Shown here: in pieces, positions 1-8,701 of the stretch
How the letters are laid out: every line of letters starts with the position of its first letter
Position numbering within the stretch: position 1 is the first letter of the stretch
Assembly (NCBI RefSeq): GCF_004300825.1
Contig: NZ_CP036250.1
Coordinates: 124,001 to 188,000, forward strand
Reading direction: 5' to 3'
DNA from: Egicoccus halophilus
GTDB lineage: Bacteria > Actinomycetota > Nitriliruptoria > Nitriliruptorales > Nitriliruptoraceae
DNA length: 64,000 bases
Notes under the pieces: generated by a model
What the model saw: only the letters and a program-made list of their open reading frames with translations
The model's database searches: none
Told to the model about the DNA's origin: nothing
Program-made: the position numbers and the translations under genes

Positions 1-2148
1 CGGCTCGTCGACGTGCCCGAACATCATCGTCGAGGTGGTCGGGATGCCCAGCTCGTGCGCCGTCGTGATGACCTCGATCCACTGGGCGGCGGGCAGCTTG
101 CCCTTGGTCAGCACCCAGCGGACCTCGTCGTCGAGGATCTCCGCGGCGGTGCCGGGGACCGACCCGAGCCCGCGCCGCTTCGCCTCGGCCAGCCACTCGC
201 GCACGGAGATGCCCAGCCGGGTCGCGCCGTTGACGACCTCCATCGGCGAGAACGCGTGCACGTGGATGCCGGGCACCCGCGCCGTGACCGCGTCGAGGAT
301 CGCGAAGTAGTGGTCGCCGGGGAGGTCAGGATGGATCCCGCCCTGCATGCACACCTCGGTGGCGCCCTCGTCCCACGCCTCCTGGACCCGGTCGGCGATC
401 TGGGTGAGCGAGAGGTTGTAGGCGTCGGGGTCGTCGCGGCGCTGCGCGAACGCACAGAACCGACAGCCGGTGTAACAGATGTTGGTGAAGTTGAGGTTGC
501 GGTTGACGACGTAGGTGACGGTGTCGCCGACCGCGTCGCGGCGCAGCTCGTCCGCGGCGGCCGCCAGCGCCTCGAGCTCCGCACCGGTGGTGTCGAACAA
601 CAGCAGCGCCTCGGCGTCGTCGAGGACCGTGCCGGCCTGCGCGCGGGCGAGCGCGGCCGCGACCTCGCGCCGGATGCTGCGCCGCGCCGGTCCTTCGACG
701 CGCGGGGCGTTGGCGGCCAGCACGCCCGCAGCGATCTGGTGCAGGTCGCCGTAGACGGCCCGGTGCAGCGCGTCGTCGGCCGCGGCCGAGCGGGCGTTGC
801 GACCGTCGGCGGCCGACCCACCGGCCTCGTCGCCGGCGATCACGGCCTCCATCGCCGCCGAGGTGGTGGTGACCGTCACCTCCGGGTCCTGCCACGGTTG
901 CGGCTGCGGACGCACGCCCGCGCGGGCGAGCCCGGCCTCGTCGGCCAGCGCGGCGACCGGCGCGCGCATGCGCCCGGCCAGCCACGGGTCGGGGCGGGTC
1001 ACCCACTCGGGGTAGGTGCACAGCCGCTCGGTCAGCGCGAAGCCGTGCTCGGCACTGCGGGCGGCGAGCTCGTCGAGGTGGGGCCAGGGCGCCTCGGGGT
1101 TGACGTGGTCGGGGGTGACCGGCGACACCCCGCCCCAGTCGTCGATGCCGGCCCGCAGCAGGTCGCCGTAGGTGGCCGGCGACAGGTTGGGTGGGGCCTG
1201 CACGTGCACGGTCGGGCCGAGCACGATCCGGGCGGTGGCGACGGCCGACAGCAGCTCGTCGAACGGGGGCTCGGGGAAGGAGCGCATCGCCGTGTCGGGC
1301 TTGGCCCGGAAGTTCTGGACGATGACCTCCTGCAGGTGCCCGTAGCGCCGGTGCTGGTCCTTGAGCGCCAGCAGCGTGTCGGCCCGCTCCGCCTCGGTCT
1401 CGCCGATGCCGACCAGCAGCCCGGAGGTGAACGGCACGCTGAGCCGACCGGCGTCCTCGAGCGTGCGCAACCGGACCTCGGGGTCCTTGTCGGGCGCGCC
1501 GAAGTGGGCGTTGCCCTTGGCCAGCAGCCGCGTCGAGGTGGTCTCCAGCATGATCCCCATGGAGGCCGACACCTGCTTGAGGGTCGCGAGCTCCGCCCAC
1601 GACAGCACGCCGGGATTGAGGTGCGGGAGCAGGCCGGTCTCCTCGATCACGGCGATCGCGACCGCGCGCAGGTACTCGAGGGTGGTCGCGTAGCCGCGCG
1701 CGTCGAGCCAGGAGGCCGCCGCCGGATAGCGCAGTTCGGGCTTGTCACCGAGGGTGAACAGCACCTCCTTGCACCCCGCCTGCTGGCCGCGGCGGGCGAT
1801 GTCGACCACCTGCTCGGGCGCGAGGTAGGCCGGCACGTCCTTCTTCGGCGGCCAGGCGAACGTGCAGTAGCCACAGGTGTCCCGGCACAGGTGGGTCAGC
1901 GGCACGAACACCTTGCGGGAGTAGGTGACGCGCCGGGTGCCCTCGGCGGTGCGCCCCCAGGCACCCTCGGCGAACCACGGGGCGGCGTCGCGGGTGCGGG
2001 CGGCCACCGTGAGCAGGCGGTCGAGGTCGTCGTCGCGGGCCGTGAGCAGGGCCGCGACCTCGTTTCGTGCCAGCGAGCGGCCCTGTTCCGCGCGGTGCAG
2101 CGCCCGCGGCCGCAGCCGCGCGAGCACCTGGGCATCGGGATCCTGCAT
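1..2148 (-). CDS. fbiC: FO synthase FbiC (CofG/CofH fusion), cut by the window edge
   Basis: This is a bifunctional radical-SAM enzyme that makes 7,8-didemethyl-8-hydroxy-5-deazariboflavin, the chromophore of coenzyme F420, from a flavin-pathway pyrimidine and tyrosine. The frame is open for 716 codons from the ATG at 2148 to base 1, so roughly the last 130 residues lie outside the window. Two radical-SAM CX3CX2C clusters are visible: C88-C92-C95 (CRDTCGYC) in the CofG half and C558-C562-C565 (CYTGCRFC) in the CofH half. Their presence in one chain identifies the actinobacterial fusion form. No clear Shine-Dalgarno sequence fixes the start, but the N-terminal spacing before the first cluster is normal for FbiC. 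A long open frame on the opposite strand is a high-GC shadow. Confidence 0.95.
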   Translation of the reverse strand, partial: MQDPDAQVLARLRPRALHRAEQGRSLARNEVAALLTARDDDLDRLLTVAARTRDAAPWFAEGAWGRTAEGTRRVTYSRKVFVPLTHLCRDTCGYCTFAWPPKKDVPAYLAPEQVVDIARRGQQAGCKEVLFTLGDKPELRYPAAASWLDARGYATTLEYLRAVAIAVIEETGLLPHLNPGVLSWAELATLKQVSASMGIMLETTSTRLLAKGNAHFGAPDKDPEVRLRTLEDAGRLSVPFTSGLLVGIGETEAERADTLLALKDQHRRYGHLQEVIVQNFRAKPDTAMRSFPEPPFDELLSAVATARIVLGPTVHVQAPPNLSPATYGDLLRAGIDDWGGVSPVTPDHVNPEAPWPHLDELAARSAEHGFALTERLCTYPEWVTRPDPWLAGRMRAPVAALADEAGLARAGVRPQPQPWQDPEVTVTTTSAAMEAVIAGDEAGGSAADGRNARSAAADDALHRAVYGDLHQIAAGVLAANAPRVEGPARRSIRREVAAALARAQAGTVLDDAEALLLFDTTGAELEALAAAADELRRDAVGDTVTYVVNRNLNFTNICYTGCRFCAFAQRRDDPDAYNLSLTQIADRVQEAWDEGATEVCMQGGIHPDLPGDHYFAILDAVTARVPGIHVHAFSPMEVVNGATRLGISVREWLAEAKRRGLGSVPGTAAEILDDEVRWVLTKGKLPAAQWIEVITTAHELGIPTTSTMMFGHVDEP

Positions 2149-2253
2149 TCGCCGCTCCTTGTGGCCCGTCGCCGGCGTCTGCCGCGGGCACGGGACCCGG
2201 GCGACGCCGCCGGACACCGTAGAACACCGCGACAAACCGACGGTTCACACACG

Positions 2254-2296
2254 AAAAGGGCGACGCCCCGGGTGCATGCACCCGGGGCGTCGCCTT
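2254..2296 (-). terminator. Intrinsic terminator of the cold-shock gene
   Basis: A perfect 36-bp palindrome (2259-2294) with 18-bp arms lies just downstream of the cold-shock gene stop. Read on the minus strand it is followed by CTTTT, giving a classical rho-independent terminator. No loop bases are left unpaired in the full palindrome, so the RNA would fold with a small TGCA-type loop. Confidence 0.8.
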
Positions 2297-2320
2297 CGAA
2301 GCGAGCAGACGCTCAGCGCC

Positions 2321-2524
2321 TCACTGCGGCGTGACGTCCGAAGCCTGCGGGCCCTTCTGCCCCTGCGTGACCTCGAAGCTGACTCGCTGGCCGTCGTCGA
2401 GGGACTTGTAACCCTGCGAGTTGATCGCCGAGAAGTGGACGAAGAGGTCTTCGCCCCCGTCGTCGGGCTGGATGAAACCAAAGCCCTTGTCGGCGTTGAA
2501 CCACTTGACAGTGCCCTGCGGCAT
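2321..2524 (-). CDS. cspA: Cold-shock domain protein (CspA family)
   Basis: A 67-residue single cold-shock domain protein that binds single-stranded RNA and DNA and melts RNA secondary structure. The RNP1 motif (KGFGFIQ) and the RNP2 motif (DLFVHFSAI) are both intact, as is the N-terminal GTVKWFN signature, and the length is normal. A GGAA stretch lies upstream of the ATG. The gene is monocistronic: tdk ends about 100 bp upstream and a strong hairpin terminator follows the stop. The 5' leader of about 100 bp could carry post-transcriptional control as in other csp genes, but no defined element is recognisable. Confidence 0.97.
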   Translation of the reverse strand: MPQGTVKWFNADKGFGFIQPDDGGEDLFVHFSAINSQGYKSLDDGQRVSFEVTQGQKGPQASDVTPQ

Positions 2525-2632
2525 GCGTTGTTCCGTTCTGAAAGGTCGTGCCGCGACATCGCGTCGCAGCCCTATCCGACCTTGGTGGTAGTAGTCCGCG
2601 GTCGCCCGCGAACCGGTCTGACGAAGACAACG

Positions 2633-3319
2633 CTACCGCGTCGCGGCCGATCCGGCGACCGGAAACATCGTCCGTTCGCGGGCACGGTCGGGTTGACGGT
2701 CCGCCAGGACCCGCGTGATGCCCTGCCGATGGTGCCGTCGGCACAGCACCTCGTAGGCCACGGTGGGCACCTCGCCGGTCTCCAGCGAGGCCTGTGGGAG
2801 GTCGCCGACGACCACCTGCTGGCCCTGCCGCTGGATGGCGCCGTCGACCGTGCGGGCGTTGGACGTGCCCCGCTCCCCGCACCAGCAGCGCGCTTCGACC
2901 TGCAGCTCCTGGCGCCGGTCGGCGAGCTCGAGCAGGCGCTTGGAGCCGGCGAACAGGTGGGTGGTGAAGTCGGTCAACAGGCCGAACGCCTGCACCTCGA
3001 CGTCGAGCTCGTCGACCAGCCACGCCAGCTGCTCGACCTGCTGGGCGGTGTAGAACTGGGTCTCGTCGCAGATGACGACGTCGACCGGCGTGCCCGCGGC
3101 GGTCACCGCCTGCACGTGGGTCGCGATGTCGAACGAGTCGGTGACCACCACGGCGTCCTGGGAGAGCCCGATGCGCGAGGTGATCCGGCCGCCACCACGG
3201 TCGTGCTTGGTGAACAGCAGGCAGTGCTTGCCGGCGGTCACCGCGTTGTGGTGGATCTGCAGCGCGAGGGTCGACTTGCCGCAGTTCATCGTGCCGTAGA
3301 AGTAGGTCAGCTCGGCCAC
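2633..3319 (-). CDS. tdk: Thymidine kinase, type II
   Basis: Phosphorylates thymidine with ATP in the pyrimidine salvage pathway. The P-loop GTMNCGKST sits at the N-terminus, the catalytic glutamate motif CDETQFY follows, and the lasso region carries a zinc site (CWCG and later CRRH). These mark the tetrameric type II family. I chose the GTG at 3319 because the protein then begins VAELTYFYG, as in homologues, and a GAGG sequence lies about ten bases upstream. An in-frame ATG at 3391 would add an arginine-rich 24-residue extension with no family support. The gene is divergent from the acyl-CoA reductase operon. Confidence 0.93.
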   Translation of the reverse strand: MAELTYFYGTMNCGKSTLALQIHHNAVTAGKHCLLFTKHDRGGGRITSRIGLSQDAVVVTDSFDIATHVQAVTAAGTPVDVVICDETQFYTAQQVEQLAWLVDELDVEVQAFGLLTDFTTHLFAGSKRLLELADRRQELQVEARCWCGERGTSNARTVDGAIQRQGQQVVVGDLPQASLETGEVPTVAYEVLCRRHHRQGITRVLADRQPDRARERTMFPVAGSAATR

Positions 3320-3474
3320 GTCGGGGTGCCTCGTGCCGCGGGTGGTCGGAGGGCGGGCGACGTTGTAGCGCAGACGACGGGGCCCGGTCATCCACCTCGA
3401 CCCGCCGCTTCCCAGCGACGCCCGACGTGGCTAGCGTCACCGCGCACCGCACGGGGACGGGGAGAGCCGCAGCA

Positions 3475-5850
3475 GTGGGAATCGCGCAGCAGTTGGCCGG
3501 CACGCGGGTGGGCGTCACCGGCGGCACGGGCTTCGTCGGACAGGCGCTGCTCGCACGGATGCTCGAGGACCTGCCCGACACGCCGCTGGTGCTGTTCGTG
3601 CGCGGACGGGGTCGCCGTTCCGCCCGCCAACGTGTCGAGCGGTTGTTCGCCAGCGGCTCGGCGTTCGCCACCGCCCGTGAGCGTGGGCTCGTCGAGGCCG
3701 CCCTCGCGCGCACCGAGGTGGTCGACGTCGACCTCGACGCCCCCGCCGACCAGTCCCTGGTGCTGCCCGCGGTGGACGTGCTGCTGCACGTCGCTGGCAC
3801 GGTCTCGTTCGACACCCGCATCGACGAGGCGTTCCGCACCCACACCACCGGGGTCGACCGCCTGTACGCCGCCGCGGCCGCGGCCGGCTGTGACCACGTC
3901 GTGCACGTCTCCACCGCCTACGTCGCCGCACGCCGTCCCGGGCCGGTGCCCGAGGACCCGGTGCGCGACGACGTCGACTGGCGGGTCGAGGCCGCTGCCG
4001 CCGAGGCGCTGGCCGAACGGGTCGAGCTCGCCTCGCGACAGCCCGCCCGCCTGGCGAGGTGGCGCGAGCGCGCCCGCCGCGAGGTCGGCGCCCACGGTGA
4101 CGAGGCCCTCGGCCACGAGACCGAACGTCTGCGCACCGACTGGGTCGAGCGCCAGCTCGTCGACGCCGGCCGCGAACGGGCGCGCAGCCTCGGGTTCGCC
4201 GACGTCTACACGCTCACCAAGGCGTTGGGCGAGCGGGTCGCCGAGGAACGCTTCGGCGCCGCACGGCTGTCGATCGTGCGCCCCAGCATCGTCGAGTCGT
4301 CGCTGCGCCACCCACATCCGGGCTGGATCGAGGGCTTCAAGGTCGCCGACCCGCTGATGATCGGTCTCGGACGCGGCGACATCCCGGAGTTCCCCGGCTT
4401 CCCCGACAGCGTGGTCGACGTCGTGCCGGTGGACTTCGTCGCCAACGCGGTGCTGGTCGCGGCCGCCTCGCCCCCGCCGACGGGCCGGCCGGCCCGCGTG
4501 GTCGTGGGCACCGGCGCGCGCAACCCGCTGCACCTGACCCGCATGTACGCGCTGGTGCGCGGCTACTTCGACCAGCACCCGCTGCCCGGGGTCGACGGCT
4601 CGCCGACGCTGCCGACCTGGCGCTTCCCCGGGGTGGACCAGGTCGAGCGGCAGCTCAAGGCGGCGACCACGCTCAGCCGCACCGCCGCCGGGCTGCTGCG
4701 GCGCGTGCCGGTGACCGGGACGCGCCTGCGGCGCTGGGGACGCGAGCTCGACCGCCACGAGCAGCGCTACGAGAACCTGACCCGCTTCCTCGAGCTGTAC
4801 GGCATCTACGCGCAGACCGAGGCCACCTTCCTCGACGACACCGCGCAGGCGTTGCGCGACGGCCTCGAGGGCGCCGACCGCGAGCACTTCGGGTTCGACC
4901 CGACCGACATCGACTGGCGGGTCTACCTCACCGAGATCCACGTCCCGAGCGTCGCCGCGTGGTTCCGGGGCCGCCAACCGTCGGGCCCCAAACCCCACAA
5001 GCCGCCGCCGGCGCTCGGCCCCGCGACCAGCGCCAGCCGCTCGCCGCGGACGGCCGCCGACGGCGCGAAGGCCGACGGCGCGCAGGCCGAGGCCGACACC
5101 GAGGTCGAGGCGCCGACGGTGCTGGCGGTGTTCGACCTCGACGGCACGGTCGCGAGTACCAACGTGCTCACCGCCTACCTGCGGGCCCGCTGGCACGACG
5201 ACCGGGTCGCCGGGCTGCGCGAGGCCGCCGACGTGCTGCGCGGGCTGCCGCGCTACCTCGCCCTGGACGCCGCCGGGCGCGACCGGTTCCTGCGCGCGTT
5301 CTACCAGCGCTTCGCCGGCGCGGACGTGGCCGCGCTCGACCAGCTCGTCGCCGACGAACTCGGCCGGCGCATCCTCGCCGACCTCTCGCCGGCGGCCGTG
5401 CGACGCATCCGCGCCCACCGCGACCAGGGCCACCGCACGGTGCTGCTCACCGGCGCGCTGCGCAGCTTCTGCACCCCGCTCGAGCAGCTGTTCGACGACA
5501 TCGCCGCCGCCGAGCTCGAGGTGGACGCGACCGGCCGCGCCACCGGGCACCTCGCCAGCCCGCCGCTGGTCGGTCCCGCCCGCGCCGCCTGGCTGCGCGA
5601 GCACGCCCGGCGGGTCGGCGCCGACCTCGGCGCCAGCTACGCCTACGCCGACAGCCGTTCGGACGCACCGATGCTGCGGGTGGTCGGCCACCCGGTCGCC
5701 GTCGACCCCGACGGGCCGCTGTACCGCCTCGCGCGCCGTGAACGGTGGGCGATCGCCGACTGGCGCGACGCCGAACGGGCCCCGGCGCACCTGCGCGCGT
5801 CCGCACCCGGCCCGGTCCGCGACGAGCAGTCCCCCGCGGAGGTCGGCTGA
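3475..5850 (+). CDS. Fatty acyl-CoA reductase fused to HAD-IB phosphatase
   Basis: A two-domain protein of about 791 residues that opens the lar-lipid operon. The N-terminal half is an NAD_binding_4 (fatty acyl-CoA reductase) domain. It has the dinucleotide motif TGGTGFVG near residues 15-22, the catalytic pair Y245 and K249 (YTLTK), and the RPSIVESS and GWIEG segments typical of plant and bacterial acyl-CoA reductases. After a charged Ala/Lys linker, residues 550-760 form a HAD-IB hydrolase (SerB-like) with FDLDGT at 553-558, the LLTGA motif II and a late DSRSD acid motif. Reduction of a long acyl-CoA or acyl thioester is the likely chemistry; the HAD substrate is unknown. The GTG at 3475 is preferred because GGGGAG lies 10 bases upstream; a GTG at 3427 is possible. 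The ADH gene overlaps its stop codon. Confidence 0.88.
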   Translation: MGIAQQLAGTRVGVTGGTGFVGQALLARMLEDLPDTPLVLFVRGRGRRSARQRVERLFASGSAFATARERGLVEAALARTEVVDVDLDAPADQSLVLPAVDVLLHVAGTVSFDTRIDEAFRTHTTGVDRLYAAAAAAGCDHVVHVSTAYVAARRPGPVPEDPVRDDVDWRVEAAAAEALAERVELASRQPARLARWRERARREVGAHGDEALGHETERLRTDWVERQLVDAGRERARSLGFADVYTLTKALGERVAEERFGAARLSIVRPSIVESSLRHPHPGWIEGFKVADPLMIGLGRGDIPEFPGFPDSVVDVVPVDFVANAVLVAAASPPPTGRPARVVVGTGARNPLHLTRMYALVRGYFDQHPLPGVDGSPTLPTWRFPGVDQVERQLKAATTLSRTAAGLLRRVPVTGTRLRRWGRELDRHEQRYENLTRFLELYGIYAQTEATFLDDTAQALRDGLEGADREHFGFDPTDIDWRVYLTEIHVPSVAAWFRGRQPSGPKPHKPPPALGPATSASRSPRTAADGAKADGAQAEADTEVEAPTVLAVFDLDGTVASTNVLTAYLRARWHDDRVAGLREAADVLRGLPRYLALDAAGRDRFLRAFYQRFAGADVAALDQLVADELGRRILADLSPAAVRRIRAHRDQGHRTVLLTGALRSFCTPLEQLFDDIAAAELEVDATGRATGHLASPPLVGPARAAWLREHARRVGADLGASYAYADSRSDAPMLRVVGHPVAVDPDGPLYRLARRERWAIADWRDAERAPAHLRASAPGPVRDEQSPAEVG

Positions 5851-7058
5851 TGGACGTCCTCGCCCTGCAGGTCCACAAGTCGCTGTCCCGCCACCTCGCC
5901 TCGCGGGTGCTCGCCCCGCGGCTGCCCGGCGTGGTGTCGGGTGGGCTCGCGCCGCTGCGGCTGGTGTCGACCGGCGCGCCGCGCGTCGCCGCCGACGGCT
6001 GGGGCCGGGTGCGGCCACGGCTGTCGGGCATCTGCGGCTCGGACCTGTCGATGCTCTCGGGCGGCACCTCGCCGTACTTCTCGGCGCTGGTGACCTTCCC
6101 GATCACGCCCGGCCACGAACTGGTCGGTGACCTGCTCGACGACGTCGAGGACCTGCCGCGCGGCACCCGCGTCGTGATCGACCCGGTGCTCAGCTGCGCG
6201 CCGCGCGGGCTCGCACCGTGCGAGGCGTGCACCGCCGGCCACACCGGCCGCTGCACCCACGTCACGGTCGGCCACCTCGCCCCCGGGCTGCAGACCGGCT
6301 ACTGCGCCGACGTCGGCGGTGGCTGGTCGCAGCAGCTCGTCGCCCACCGCTCGCAGCTGTACCCGGTACCCGACACGCTCGACGACGCCCGCGCCGTGCT
6401 GGTCGAACCGCTCGCCTGCGCCATCCACGCCGCCCTGCGGGCCGAGGTCCGCAGCGACGAGCAGGTGCTGGTCGCCGGCAGCGGCACGGTCGGCCTGCTC
6501 ACGATCCTGGCGCTGCGCGCGCTCACCGACGCCGGGCGCATCGTCGCCACGGCCAAGCATCCCCGCCAGCAGGCGCTGGCCCGCGCCATGGGCGCCTCGA
6601 GCGTCACCCCCGTCGGTCAGGCGACCGGCGCGGTGCGTCGCGACACCCGGGCGCTGCGACTGCGGCCCGACCTCGGCGCCGACTTCCTGCTCGGCGGGGT
6701 GGACGTCGCGCTCGACTGCGCCGGCTCGCGCAGCTCGCTCGACCTGGCCCTGCGCGCCACCCGCGCCGGCGGTCGGGTCGTGCTGACCGGGATGCCACCG
6801 CAGGGCGTCGACCTGTCCCCGGCGTGGTTCCGCGAGCTGTCCGTGCTGGGCGCCTACGCCACCGGCCGCGAGCCGACCCACGGCGGCCGCTCCAGCTTCG
6901 AGCTCGCCCTCGAGCTGGCCGCGACCGCTCCGCTCGACGAGCTGGCGCTGGCGACCTACCCGCTCCAGCACTGGCGCCAGGCCGTCGACCACGCGATGGA
7001 CGCCGGCCGCCTCGGCACCGCCAAGGTCGCCTTCGACCTGACCGCCGCCCGCAACTGA
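5850..7058 (+). CDS. Zinc-dependent alcohol dehydrogenase (MDR family)
   Basis: A medium-chain dehydrogenase/reductase of 402 residues, likely acting on an alcohol or aldehyde made by the preceding reductase. The catalytic-zinc motifs are CGSD near the N-terminus and GHE (ITPGHELVG). A cysteine-rich structural-zinc lobe follows (SCAPRG, CEAC, GRC), and the Rossmann motif is AGSGTVG. Its ATG overlaps the TGA of the acyl-CoA reductase gene, so the two are translationally coupled. A 65-bp gap with its own ribosome binding site separates it from the LarA-like gene. Substrate is not readable from sequence; the operon suggests long-chain or lipid-linked alcohols, which is inference. Confidence 0.88.
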   Translation: MDVLALQVHKSLSRHLASRVLAPRLPGVVSGGLAPLRLVSTGAPRVAADGWGRVRPRLSGICGSDLSMLSGGTSPYFSALVTFPITPGHELVGDLLDDVEDLPRGTRVVIDPVLSCAPRGLAPCEACTAGHTGRCTHVTVGHLAPGLQTGYCADVGGGWSQQLVAHRSQLYPVPDTLDDARAVLVEPLACAIHAALRAEVRSDEQVLVAGSGTVGLLTILALRALTDAGRIVATAKHPRQQALARAMGASSVTPVGQATGAVRRDTRALRLRPDLGADFLLGGVDVALDCAGSRSSLDLALRATRAGGRVVLTGMPPQGVDLSPAWFRELSVLGAYATGREPTHGGRSSFELALELAATAPLDELALATYPLQHWRQAVDHAMDAGRLGTAKVAFDLTAARN

Positions 7059-7123
7059 CCGCGGCCGACCGGCACCCACGAGACCGACGCCCGCAACCGA
7101 CCGACGCAGCACGAGGAGTCCGC

Positions 7124-8701
7124 ATGCCCCGCCCCGGAGTGGTCGTCGAGGTGGACGAGCGCACGCCACCGCTGCTGGTGCACGCGGGTGAGCAGCTGCG
7201 CTTCGAACGCTTCCCACTGGGCACCCGGGCGGTCTACCCGCCCGACGTGCTGCCCGGGCTGCCCGACCCGGACGCCGCCATCGCGCACGCACTGGAACAC
7301 CCGCTCGGCCGGCCGCCGTTGCGCGAGCTGCTGTTCGCCGGCATGAAGCTCACCATCGCGTTCGACGACCTGTCGCTGCCGCTGCCCTCGATGCGCCCGC
7401 CCGACATCCGCCAGCGCGTCATCGAACAGGTGCTCACCCTGGCCGCCGAGGCCGGCGTCGACGACGTCGAACTGATCGCCGCCAACGCCCTGCACCGGCG
7501 CATGACCGCCGACGAGCTGCGCCACGTCGTCGGCGACCGGGTGTTCCGCTCGTTCTGGCCCGAGCGGCTGCGCAACCACGACGCCGAGGACACCGCCGGG
7601 ATGAAGCTCGTCGGCGTCACCGACCACGGCGAGCACGTCGAGATCAACCGCCGGGCCGCCGAGTCCGACCTGCTCGTCTACGTCAACATCAACCTCGTCA
7701 CGATGGGCGGCGGGCACAAGTCGGTACCGGTCGGCCTGGCCGGCTACCGCAGCCTGCGGCCGCACCACAACGTCCAGACCATGCTGCACTCGAAGAGCTA
7801 CATGGACCCGCGCCACTCGGCGCTGCACGGCTCGACCGTGCGGATGGGACGGCTGCTCGCCGAGCACCTGACGATCTTCACCATCGAGACGACGGTCAAC
7901 AACGCCGCGTTCCCCGACCAGACCGCGTTCTTCACCAAGCGCGAGTGGGAGTGGTCGGTCAAGGACCAGGCCACCGCGTTCGCGGTGAAGAACACCCTCG
8001 ACCGGCTGCCGCCCAAGGCGCGGCGCAAGGTCCTGCACAACTCGCTGGCGCCCTTCCAGCTCACCAGCGTCCAGGCCGGCGAGACCGAGGCGGTGCACCC
8101 GCGCACCCTCGAGCACGTCCACCGCCAGCAGCTGGTCGAGGTCGACGGGCAGAGCGACGTGCTGGTGACGGGCATCCCCTACGTCGGGCCCTACAACGTC
8201 AACTCGATCATGAACCCGATCCTGGCCATGTGCATGGGACTCGGGTACTTCTTCAACATGTACCGGGGCCGGCCGCTGGTCCGCCACGGCGGCGTGATGA
8301 TCCTGTTCCACCCGCTGCGCCGCGAGTTCGACCCGGTCCACCACCCGTCCTACATCGACTTCTTCGACCAGGTCCTGGCCGACACCACGAACCCGGCGCT
8401 GATCGAGGACAAGTACGAGCAGGCCTACGCGACCGACCCGTGGTACGTGCACCTGTACCGCAACGGCAACGCCTACCACGGCGTGCACCCGTTCTACATG
8501 TGGTACTGGGGCGCCCACGGCATGGACCACGTCGGTGACGTCATCTGGGTCGGCGCCGACCCGGGGGTGGCCCGCCGCATGGGCTTCCGGGCCGCCGGCA
8601 CGCTGACCGACGCGCTGGAGATGGCCAGCGACACCGTCGGACGCGACCCGTCGATCACCTACCTGCACGCACCGCCGCTCACGCTCGCGGAGGTGCGCTG
8701 A
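7124..8701 (+). CDS. LarA-like nickel-pincer racemase family protein (DUF2088)
   Basis: A 525-residue member of the lactate racemase superfamily, whose enzymes use the nickel-pincer nucleotide. H124 in NALHRRMT matches the catalytic His108 of Lactobacillus plantarum LarA. K199 in GGGHK matches Lys184, which carries the cofactor covalently. H215 in PHH lies exactly 16 residues after the lysine, like the nickel ligand His200. The second catalytic histidine (His174) appears to be replaced in the NIN segment at 188-190. The protein is longer than LarA (about 425), with a Tyr/Trp/His-rich C-terminal region. ATG at 7124 follows an AGGAG. It overlaps the acyltransferase gene by four bases, and larE, larB and larC follow, so it very probably receives NPN. 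Substrate unknown; not necessarily lactate. Confidence 0.85.
   Translation: MPRPGVVVEVDERTPPLLVHAGEQLRFERFPLGTRAVYPPDVLPGLPDPDAAIAHALEHPLGRPPLRELLFAGMKLTIAFDDLSLPLPSMRPPDIRQRVIEQVLTLAAEAGVDDVELIAANALHRRMTADELRHVVGDRVFRSFWPERLRNHDAEDTAGMKLVGVTDHGEHVEINRRAAESDLLVYVNINLVTMGGGHKSVPVGLAGYRSLRPHHNVQTMLHSKSYMDPRHSALHGSTVRMGRLLAEHLTIFTIETTVNNAAFPDQTAFFTKREWEWSVKDQATAFAVKNTLDRLPPKARRKVLHNSLAPFQLTSVQAGETEAVHPRTLEHVHRQQLVEVDGQSDVLVTGIPYVGPYNVNSIMNPILAMCMGLGYFFNMYRGRPLVRHGGVMILFHPLRREFDPVHHPSYIDFFDQVLADTTNPALIEDKYEQAYATDPWYVHLYRNGNAYHGVHPFYMWYWGAHGMDHVGDVIWVGADPGVARRMGFRAAGTLTDALEMASDTVGRDPSITYLHAPPLTLAEVR

Noticed and set aside
13-2334. 773-codon plus-strand open frame
   Set aside because: It is the antisense shadow of fbiC, whose radical-SAM motifs are on the minus strand; the plus frame has no recognisable domain and is rich in Arg, Gly and Val as expected of shadows.
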